Part shown: piece by piece, positions 9,797 through 17,913 of the stretch
Layout of the letters: each line of letters starts with the position of its first letter
Numbering within the stretch: position 1 is the stretch's first letter
Origin: Saccoglossus kowalevskii
Taxonomy: Eukaryota; Hemichordata; Enteropneusta; Harrimaniidae
Assembly (NCBI RefSeq): GCF_000003605.2
Contig: NW_003108579.1
Span: forward strand, 733,843-751,755
Direction of reading: 5' to 3'
DNA length: 17,913 nt
Notes under the pieces: generated by a model
Told to the model about the DNA's origin: nothing
Databases searched by the model: none
Seen by the model: only the letters and a program-made list of their open reading frames with translations
Translations under genes and position numbers: made by a program

Positions 9797-11036
9797 AGGA
9801 AACACTACCATATGTGGACCTATTTAACGCATATGTATAAAGCGACCGCTTGTTTATACGGAATGGAAACCATATTATTTATAACTAAATATCTTTATGA
9901 GTTTATGTATGCTAACATTATACATTACAACTATAAACTATACAAACATTTAAAATATTTATGAATTTCTAACCGTAAATTTTATTTCGTCTGACGCATT
10001 AATAAGTACCATTTTCTTTTGAAAAGTCGGCTCGTTGATAAACATATCGTCGCTCATGCATGTGCTGTCTCGGCAACCATGCTGGGTATCGCGTTTTCCG
10101 TTATAATCCTGGCGCCATTATATGGCGTGCTCATTAACGTTCAATGCTTTAAGGTAAAAGCTTTGGTATTGTGGTGAAGGGAGCTGTGAATATAACAAAT
10201 TCATGGATAATGATCTTATCTCATTGTTGGTGATATATTACTAACGCCATGATGTTATATGATACCATGTTACTGCGTATATTGATTGTGCAATAATACG
10301 TATATTACACGGGAATAATTCACAACTGACGTGTATTAGTCAAATTCGATTGTAAAAACCATTACAGCCGCTAAACTCTCGGGAGAGTTTGACATTTATT
10401 CTAATTTCATTTGCCAGTGCTTTTGGACAATAATCCAACACGCATGGATTAACACAAAATCATATTTGTTCTGAATACGCGTGGCCCGCGGCAATGCGGG
10501 ATAATGTAGAATCCACTCACAAATTCAAATATTCCCAGGAATTCAAAAATATTCAAATGTGTCACTTGTCAATATCAGATCCCAAAAATGTTTTATGAAT
10601 TATCTTAGTTTGCAACAATATGTACAGCTCATAAAGTATTTACTCGATTTGAAATCAAATAAAATGGTTTTAAAAACTACCAGGATGATCGGCTATAATT
10701 ATTTTATGAAATAGCTGACACGCGACCCAGTGAACTAAATTTCCCACATTTGATTTTCAAAGTTACGATCCAACCCGTTTGGTGTTTCCTCAAAAAAGGA
10801 ATGAGCTACCGAGATCATTAATTGAGACTCCAATATCGCATGAGTTATGGACGCCTTATACACATGCGCCACCTTCACATACTGTAGAAACGTCGAAATA
10901 CAATTCACTTACATTTCCATTACTACAGAAAGCGTAAAAAATGATTGATGCCCACATTGTTAATATTTTTATGAGTGCAATGTAATAAAAACCACCTGCG
11001 GTGAAGTTATTTCAAAAATACAAATGTTATAACGGC
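9797..11036. other. AT-rich non-coding DNA with short hairpins
   Basis: Hairpins occur at 10113-10127 (cgccat, loop tat, atggcg), 10373-10390 (aaactctc, loop gg, gagagttt) and 10485-10500 (cccgc, 6-base loop, gcggg). The 14-base word ataaacatatcgtc at 10038-10051 also occurs at 9081-9094. I recognise no gene. Confidence 0.5.
10373..10390. repeat. Perfect 8-bp-stem hairpin
   Basis: The arms aaactctc and gagagttt are separated by only gg. No function can be assigned. It resembles the stem of a bacterial terminator but lies in eukaryote-like DNA without a nearby gene. Confidence 0.5.
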
Positions 11037-11074
11037 TTGATCGAATAAATCAATGGATTGATCGAATAAATCAA
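11037..11074. repeat. Two direct copies of a 17-bp self-complementary unit
   Basis: The word ttgatcgaataaatcaa occurs at 11037-11053 and exactly again at 11058-11074 (period 21). Each unit has complementary ends (ttgat and atcaa). Confidence 0.9.
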
Positions 11075-12019
11075 CCCGAATTAACTTCTTACTAACTTGA
11101 ATAGACAAAAATCCTCACTATTAATAGTGTATGTGGTTTAGGTAGCCGCGATGGTTCTTTGCCGATCAAAAAACATTGTTGGTAATTATTGTCAGCAATT
11201 TGTGGTTAGCCACAATTGGTGAGCATTCTAGTTTAGGAGATCACCTAATCTGGAAAAAGCGTATCCGTAGCACAGACCAACAAGGTTTGCACGTCTTCGT
11301 GTAAATAAAAACGGTAGCGCTTGTCTGATACAATTTCCCCAAGGAGTGTGTTAATCATTCATTCTAATATTACTTGAATTAAATGTAATATATGAAATTA
11401 TGCTGCAAACTTACTTTCAACGAAATCAAAAGAATATAACTATACATATAATCGGATGCGTAACATTAAAAATGAGAAGTGGGACTTAAATTATACAAAT
11501 TAGAAAAGGTCTGTGGCGTAACTCTCGTAAATTCATCCATTGCTTTGATATGCATATTAACCATGATGTTGCTACACGTGGAAGCCCATCGTGACAAAAA
11601 GAAAATTAACATCACGTCAAATAATTCGATCTTTCTCCAGTTAACCGGTTGATGTGTCTGGGACAGCTCGACAAAACAAACGCGAACATTTTCTTATTGA
11701 AAAATAATTTGATGTCTCGTTTACGTGTACTCCGTCGGTGTTATACTAGCTTTTTTTTCAGTGATTGATGTCGATGTTAATATAGTGGGGTGTGTATGTG
11801 CGAATATATACTGTGTTAACAGGTATTGTGTATGTTAAAATTATTACGCGGTGAATTGTTGAACACGTGTGTGACACTTGGAACTGATATTTACGATAGA
11901 GATCGCTTTCATTTCTCAACAGTGTTTGATATGTACTGCGAATAATTCTACGAAGCATAATGAACCTTTTGTAAATTAAATCTGAAGTGTGACCCCTTGC
12001 AAAATAACGCGTACACCCT
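11075..12019. other. AT-rich non-coding DNA
   Basis: It contains a bulged hairpin at 11196-11218 (caatttgtgg, loop ttag, ccacaattg), a small stem at about 11234-11249 (ttagg, loop, cctaa), a T8 run near 11752-11759, and CACGTG hexamers at 11575 and 11864. I recognise no gene. Confidence 0.5.
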
Positions 12020-12051
12020 TTTGCAGATGAATAGTGTCCGTCATCTGCAAA
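12020..12051. repeat. Perfect inverted repeat, 11-bp stem and 10-base loop
   Basis: tttgcagatga (12020-12030) pairs fully with tcatctgcaaa (12041-12051). It is the longest perfect close hairpin I found. It lies 27 bases before the open frame at 12078-12347. Its role is unknown. Confidence 0.75.
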
Positions 12052-12077
12052 TTAAACTAATACCTTACTTCCTGTGA

Positions 12078-12347
12078 AATGAATTTCTTGCTGAATGTCA
12101 TGGTAACCCACAGGAAGACGATAGACTTGAATTTAGATTCCTAGTGGGTTATAAACGCGAAGCATTGAACCGAAAGCTTTTGCTGTTGTGTAGTGTAGTT
12201 TTATTTGATCATTCAAGTGTACCCACACAATGCGGTCGGCGTCGATTGAATGCGATAAAGTTAGAACTGAATGCAGAGGAATTCGGTGACGGTGTAATTG
12301 GGAATCACTTTTGTGTGAAAGTCGATTATCCTTTTACGCTTGTATAA
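12078..12347 (+). other. Unrecognised 90-codon open frame, probably chance
   Basis: The plus frame is open from 12078 to a stop at 12345-12347 and has no ATG near its start. It could only be an internal or terminal exon; cacag at 12109-12113 is a poor acceptor because the pyrimidine tract is weak. The translation has a mixed, protein-like composition (for example LNAEEFGDGVIG) and the DNA is somewhat richer in G+C and CpG than its flanks. I know no matching family. Several frames of this length are expected by chance. Confidence 0.1.
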
Positions 12348-12350
12348 ATA

Positions 12351-13165
12351 CACGGACTACAAATCTATCGTATGTGTAGTTTCGCTGAAGCATTTTAATT
12401 TAATTACAAGACGTTTCCGTTAAAATTACCTTTACAAATGCGCGTGTACTTAATATGTCCAATGTATATTTAGTTATGTACTCGTGTATATTGTGTATTA
12501 TTTTAGAAAAAGAGAACTACTTTGAAATCTGTTCATTTAATTTTTGCTGAATTAATTTCACAGTAATGATTCGACTTCTGTGCAACTACTATTCAGAATC
12601 TACTGTCGCTTTGGCAACAACACTGCAGGAAAATCACGCGATATGTATATTTCATATACGAATCGTATTATTTTTTTTTTAATCGGAATCAAATAGTATT
12701 TGAAATATTGCACATTTATATCACGCCGTCCGACTAAAAATTTCAATTTTCGTTATTAACTTCAAGAACATGAATAGTTTAGAATATCGCTACTCATTGG
12801 CTGAAACCCAAACCAGTTAAGCCAGTTGGGAAACATCTTATTGAATTGCTGCTTTCCAATAACTTTCAAAATTTACGTAGCACAACTGTTACGACACATA
12901 TTAAAACAATCTATTGATGTATGTGGTGGTGATTCTGGAGATACTGGACAAAGCAAAACCTGTTGACATTAAGGTCAAAGTGTACTCATATTTTTTGAGA
13001 AAGTTTATCATTAATTGTATGAGAATATTCGTTGGTCTATTATGCTAAATCCTGGAGCTGTTAATTCATTGTGTCACACAGTGACTTTTTTTAGAAACTT
13101 AATAGAAATTAATTCTGGGTATTTTTATTTATAAGTAGGCTTCTACCTTAAAACGCCTCGTCGTT
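12351..13165. other. AT-rich non-coding DNA with a possible solo MITE end
   Basis: The word atttttgctgaattaattt at 12540-12558 resembles the terminal repeats of the insertion at 723-917. No matching opposite end is visible nearby. A T10 run lies around 12671-12680. I recognise no gene. Confidence 0.4.
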
Positions 13166-13223
13166 GTACCACGTGGTACTCGATATGGACACCAATACCA
13201 CATGACGTATACAACACGTGTTG
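13166..13223. promoter_or_regulatory. Two palindromic CACGTG (E-box type) sites, 45 bp apart
   Basis: gtaccacgtggtac (13166-13179, 14-bp perfect palindrome) and caacacgtgttg (13212-13223, 12-bp perfect palindrome) each centre on CACGTG, the core bound by many bHLH and bHLH-leucine-zipper dimers such as Myc/Max, USF and Clock types. A TATA-like run, tttatataat, follows at 13225-13234. No transcript start or coding exon follows that I can recognise, so regulatory use is inference. Confidence 0.25.
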
Positions 13224-15030
13224 CTTTATATAATACACTTTTTATTTGCCGCCCTACAACTGTAGAACATTGACTAGGCAATGCATCGGTCATTTTAAAA
13301 GTAAAAATACTTACTATATAGATAATATTTAAACGTGATTTACAAAAAAAATGCGGTTTACGAATAACCTTACCGAAGGTGGACAGAATCCTTAATGTAT
13401 TGTTCAGTGTGTACAGGGAAACATAGCTGATACAATGAAAACGTGTACCTAATAAGTTGTAATGCAGTAGAATGAGTTATGTGTATTACAATAAAGGGAA
13501 GCTTAGATTTATTTGAGTCTCAACTTGAAGACAGGAAGACAGTGAATCGGAGAATATCGTGCACACAACAGACCACGTGATCTACAATATATTCCACTTG
13601 TTCCTTAAATGTTTGATGATTTCATTAAAATAAGCTACCGTATTGATCGAGCTAAACAATCTGGCGCCAAGATTTGTCAACGACAGACATAAATAATATT
13701 GATGGTAGTTGGGGGTATGGCGTGAGATAACTAAGTCATGCGTGCACGCACGCAATGAGAATCTACCTTGTGTCGGCGTCAATCTCCTCAATATTAAACC
13801 GACCATCACACGCCATTCGGCCGCTCGGCAATTACAACACCGCCTCTCTTACCCTCCAGACTATTTTATAGTTTTTATTTCGTCTTGAAAATACTTTGTA
13901 TATTTTATGTTATTGATCGGTGATAAAAATATTCTGCTTTAATGAGAAAATATTTATTATACGTAGTAGACGTACATCAGTAACAACATGATGTCAATTT
14001 AACATCAACTCATAGTAGGTCACAATTTGAACCTTTATTTCATTGATGTGTTGATATCCATTAACATAAGTTGGCGGATGTTTGCGTATCACCTGTATAT
14101 CCCACGCATAAAAGTGTCTAACTAAATAATGAATATACCAATCTACTTGATCAAATGAATGAAACAATCTATTTTCTTTTTAACAGGGAGTAATCATTTG
14201 TACAAAAAAAATGATGAGAAAAAAGAAAGGGTCACTGGGGAAATTAGCATAAAACTACTAAAGTCCATTGATGTGCAAAGGAACAATGGATATTAAACAA
14301 AACTGCTGTCACGCTAGAAGAGACTAACATCGTCTTTGATTAGCAATTAAAACATCTATATGCTATTGGAAAAAAAATACTTTTACCAAATTTTCAATAT
14401 GTGGTTGAGAAGAAAATAAAGCATAATATAACTCACCAATTCTCAAAATAACAAGTACAAATGCATTTTAATTTAAAACATGTCACGGAATGAATGTACA
14501 TCGAACAAAAATACAACAAACTTTTAAATGTAACACGTGCAATATTTCATCGACGTACAAACAAACACACAAAATATCAAAAATAATTTACATTATTAAC
14601 TGATTATGACTTTTCATGCAATTTTTCGATTCGTTCCCAGCAAAAAAAAGTGCATACGCAATGTACAAATCGAACAGACTATGTTCAAGATACAGTGGAA
14701 TAAATTGAGTTACGTCACTATCGCCTCATAAATATTCATGAACCTTTTTAAATTGAACAAGCGAATCAGAAGTGGAATATACCAGACGTATGCATAACAC
14801 ATGTGGCATTTAAATAATGTTGCATTATATAGTTCTTTAGTTTAGTTGGAATTCGTGAGAAATTACTAAAAAGCCACAACGAAATAACGCGTTAGGTTTT
14901 GTAAAGACCGTTATCGTCTGCACATTTTGTTCACATTCGATTCGTTTTACGCGTTTGACATTGTTCTTTGGCTACGTTAGTTTTTTTTTTCTCAATTAGA
15001 TCTCGTAATCTTAAAAAAGCGCTATTGATG
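13224..15030. other. Non-coding DNA, no gene recognised
   Basis: A 12-bp palindrome tgcgtgcacgca lies at 13739-13750 inside a locally GC-richer stretch (about 13720-13860). A 75-codon minus frame (13582-13809) crosses it but resembles no family I know. CACGTG hexamers are at 13574 and 14534. The rest is AT-rich. Confidence 0.5.
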
Positions 15031-15177
15031 TAGTGACGGCGGTGGCGAAAAAATGTTGGGGCGACGCCACCCTCTCCAAATCAAGCTGAAACCCAATTTG
15101 CTCCTCAAAGTGCTGGAAATAGCATTTCAGAAGGTCTAGATTTCAATATCATGCAACATTTCATATCGCCGCCTCTG
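15031..15177. mobile_element. Probable small hAT-type non-autonomous element, about 150 bp
   Basis: This block is richer in G+C and CpG than its flanks. The left end, tagtgacggcggtggcga then about 6 bases and atgttg (15031-15057), resembles the reverse complement of the right end, cagaggcggcgatatg then aaatgttg (15154-15177), allowing small gaps. Ends of the form CAG-GGCGG are typical of one group of hAT transposons in animals. The interior (caagctgaaacccaattt, gtgctggaaatagcatttc, 15080-15128) resembles, from memory only, subterminal sequence of such elements. A 7-bp inverted repeat (ggtggcg/cgccacc, 15041-15047 and 15065-15071) lies in the left end. Flanking octamers share only TGAT, so the target duplication is degraded or the ends are misplaced. 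No transposase is encoded. Confidence 0.45.
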
Positions 15178-15182
15178 TGATA

Positions 15183-17327
15183 CTATTAATACATACAGCA
15201 TCATTTTGTACAAAGGAGTTAATAAACGTAGTATTGGCTATGGGTCGCTAAGTTGAGCCAATTATAGCGGTGCAGTGACGTTGTGATATGCATTTCTGCA
15301 ACATATGGTATATGCACATCAGTTGTGTTTTGTCATTTTTATCTGGTCGCTCTTTTAAGCCTATGTATGAAATCGCTATATTACCTTAAAGCATAACCCA
15401 TGACATTTACCTCCAACAGAGTTGATAATATTAATGTTTCTTTGACAAGTAGATAATTTAACACAATCCCCAGAAGTCCGTTGTAACCATGACAACATAT
15501 GTCATTGGAAGAAGACCTTACAATCGTCATTGTGTATGTGTTGTTATATATGACACATATTTTTTAATTAATTAATGTTGACTGGATATATCTAGAATAA
15601 ACCATTATCTGGTAGTTCATGCCGACATGTTAACATGCTGTGAAAGTCATATCGATACGTCGCTGTCCTTGGCGATAATCTTGCGCGTGAAAGACATTAT
15701 GACGGTCGATTGTGAAATGATTTTCGCATTGTCGCCATCATCCTGTCCAGCTACACCTGATAACTTTTCTTACAATTTGCTGGCCAAAATTAAATTTTGA
15801 CACTGAGCTTTATTTTCTTGATGACAATAAATGTTCTCACCATGCATATTGTACATAGTGGTTTCGATTATAAACATACTTGCCGCGGTTGTACAGTACA
15901 CTATCTCCCGTTGCGTTGACTGTCCATTGCTGATTTTGTCACTGTGCTTATAGAAGTAACGACAGAATGGATAAGACACGACAGCTCGGTGTACAGTATT
16001 CCAGTATGACTTGCAATTCGAAAGGTATATTATAGTAACATTAATTGATTGAATGTCGTCAATGATGGCTGCTATTTTAAATGTCTAATAAACCGACGAC
16101 TAAATATCAATACTGTAATGGGGGTCGATTCATACATGAGTTAGCGATAGCATTTACGCATACAATCTACAATAAAACGGTTCCGTTGTCTGTTGCATAG
16201 GAACTCTACCTTCTACAACCTCGTAGTTGTAATTAGGTCGGTGTAAATATTTATACTGAATGAATGTCAAAGACGGACTTACCTTGAACATGTACACCTT
16301 GAAAAGTAATAGTTTATTGTGCCTAGGAAAGACACTTTTATCGTATTGCATTATGGGTAATGGGTAATCAACACATGCACTGTGCGTCATGTTAATTATG
16401 CAAAACACTGTACGTCATCTATCTAGTGGTACGTCGCTGCTTGCCATCAACCAAATAAAATGAAAGTGACTAAAGTTCGCGATGTGTAATGCACTTTATA
16501 CTTATTTCGACCGTTATCTATTCAGATGTTCATTATGCATTAAATTAAGCTATCAAAACACGCCAATCCTATCGAAGTTCCCATGCGATCTGCTTAAGTT
16601 TGCAATTACGGTTTTAGTGACACCGTTGTGTATAACATGGAATGCCCATGTGCATCTAAACCTAATCCCAATTAATTTGAAAGATACATAATAAAGATAA
16701 GCCTATTTGGTCTGATTTTTTTCCCTAACCTAATATATATCATTAACTTTCTGCAACGATTTACAAATCCCTTACCAGAGTTAACCCTTTTAGGAGTTGC
16801 TTTGATTTTGCATTCTTCAATTTGTATACAGCAGATCAACAAAATCATGAATGAAGATGATGGACGAAAGGCGTCAGACAATATGTTAGGCTTTGTGTTA
16901 GGCTTTGTGTAACGATCATGTTAGTAGTAAGGTTTGTCGGGGCGTCGTATAGTTAGCATGTACTATGTAGTTCATACATTAAATGTTATGTTTGCAATTA
17001 TTTCATTCACACATATATTTGATTATAATTTGAACTGCAAACAATACGAAGTGCATGATAAAACATCGCACTCTGGTGTGTTATACTGAACAAGTACAAA
17101 ACACAAATAAATTCGACACTTTTACCAATAGCGTTAAAATATGTAAATGCATAGAACGTCAAGGTGCGAAAAATCATCAGTTTACACATGTCAGTTAATC
17201 TTTCATCGCACTTCTCTGTGAATACATGATGACAATACAGGCATAACATTCAACACGAGTTGAAGACGGACAATTATGTAGTACTAGTACATGTCTTCGG
17301 CGATACGCTGAACACGGTCAATGCAAG
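15183..17327. other. AT-rich non-coding DNA, no gene recognised
   Basis: Frames of 69-84 codons occur on both strands (15770-15979, 16154-16408, 16482-16691, 16672-16881, 17007-17249) without any domain I recognise. A 12-bp tandem repeat lies at 16885-16908, and gggtaat is doubled near 16354-16367. Confidence 0.5.
16885..16908. repeat. Two tandem copies of gttaggctttgt
   Basis: Exact copies lie at 16885-16896 and 16897-16908, followed by gt. This is a simple slippage-type repeat. Confidence 0.9.
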
Positions 17328-17341
17328 ATATATATATATAA
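17328..17341. repeat. Short (AT)n run
   Basis: Thirteen bases of alternating AT followed by an extra A. A second short tatatat run lies just downstream. Confidence 0.8.
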
Positions 17342-17749
17342 GGCTGTATATATCAGAGAAAAACACGTTAATGCTATATGCATCATTCTGACTATGATTA
17401 AATGGTGTAGAGAAAACTTCAGTCAAGTTTGTATGTAGCAATGATTTGGTTTTATCTGTTGAAAAAAATAATTGCTCCTCGCTCGTATCTTACCGCTTAA
17501 TATGCGATTTTCCTGTTGAGGTGTTCGTTCTTTGATGTTATATATTGATGTAAATTTCAATATTTAGGTGCCAATGTTGTAAAATGCAGAAATATGAATA
17601 ATTTATCATTTTATATTCAGTAATATTTTAGTATCTTATATAAATTGTATTTTTACTGAATTGCAATATCACGCTGGATTTACAACTGAATTAAAAATAA
17701 AATTGCTAGTAGTGACAATCAAGTAAAATATAAATTTTGTATTTTGAAG
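17342..17749. other. AT-rich non-coding flank of the Tigger-like terminus
   Basis: It holds an inverted repeat ttcagtaa/ttactgaa at 17616-17623 and 17653-17660 with an AT-rich loop. No gene is seen. Confidence 0.5.
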
Positions 17750-17751
17750 TA

Positions 17752-17913
17752 CAGTGGCCCCTCGCTAAGTCGCGCCTCGCTAAGTCGCGCCTCGGTAAGT
17801 CGCGATTCGGCTAAGTCGCGGGTACTTGGATGGCTCCCAAAATTTCTATTGTGTTTTGACAGCAGTTTTGAAGTACAAAGACTAATGTTTCGTGGCATAG
17901 TATTTTTAACTAA
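17752..17913. mobile_element. Tigger/pogo-type DNA transposon, left end, truncated by window edge
   Basis: The dinucleotide TA at 17750-17751 is followed by cagtggcccctcgctaag and four 15-16-base repeats ending in taagtcgcg. Tigger elements of the pogo group of Tc1/mariner transposons insert at TA and have long termini beginning CAG...CCTCG with 15-base iterated units ending in GCG. The match in start, TA flank and period is good. Sequence after 17820 is ordinary AT-rich DNA with no open frame in view. The other terminus is not in the window, so I cannot tell a full transposase-bearing copy from a MITE or fragment. Confidence 0.75.
17760..17820 (+). repeat. Four iterated 15-16-bp units in the Tigger-like terminus
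   Basis: Units are 17760-17774 and 17775-17789 (both cctcgctaagtcgcg), 17790-17804 (cctcggtaagtcgcg) and 17805-17820 (attcggctaagtcgcg). Pogo/Tigger transposases carry CENP-B-like helix-turn-helix DNA-binding domains, so such units are plausible transposase-binding sites; that role is inferred. Confidence 0.9.

Noticed and set aside
10373-10390. Bacterial-type terminator (hairpin)
   Set aside because: It has no following T-run and no upstream gene, and the window has no prokaryotic features.
14692-14699. Solitary tacagtgg-like word resembling a Tigger start
   Set aside because: The bases after it (aataaattgag) do not match the CCTCG terminus or the iterated units seen at 17752.
16154-16408. 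Minus-strand 84-codon frame
   Set aside because: No recognised motif, no convincing splice sites and no conserved neighbour. Several frames this long are expected by chance.

Overview
This window looks like a non-coding stretch of an animal nuclear genome. I see no protein-coding gene that I can support, no rRNA or intact tRNA, no CRISPR array and no prokaryotic operon structure. Base composition is AT-rich (roughly two thirds A+T by eye). Open frames are short, scattered on both strands and interrupted by stops. The clear structures are eukaryotic: a long perfect pentanucleotide microsatellite, short non-autonomous DNA transposons, a Tigger/pogo-type transposon terminus and a diverged local duplication. 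CpG does not look depleted, which fits an invertebrate with sparse intergenic methylation better than a vertebrate. A marine invertebrate is plausible, but the sequence does not fix the phylum. The window could be intergenic or lie inside a large intron.

Layout. Bases 1 to about 1870 hold two diverged copies of one segment (about 21-950 and 1261-1868) in direct orientation, about 1.1-1.2 kb apart. Copy 1 carries a roughly 195-bp MITE-like insertion (723-917) with an exact 8-bp flanking duplication; copy 2 has the matching unoccupied site. Bases 1890-8170 are mostly featureless AT-rich DNA with small direct and inverted repeats. A possible 92-bp inverted-repeat element sits at 8179-8270. At 9302-9421 there are 24 perfect AGAAT units, followed by a 12-bp palindrome and a weak candidate splice acceptor with an open frame. 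Bases 10100-12350 contain hairpins, a short tandem repeat (11037-11074) and a perfect 11-bp-stem hairpin (12020-12051). Around 13166-13223 two palindromic CACGTG sites precede a TATA-like stretch. At 15031-15177 is a GC-richer block that looks like a small hAT-type non-autonomous element. At the right edge (17752 onward) a Tigger/pogo-type terminus enters and runs off the window.

There is no gene cooperation to describe. The window records local duplication, insertion of small DNA transposons and microsatellite growth. I found no convincing evidence of a new biological system. The most informative observation is the insertion that can be dated relative to the duplication by its paralogous empty site.
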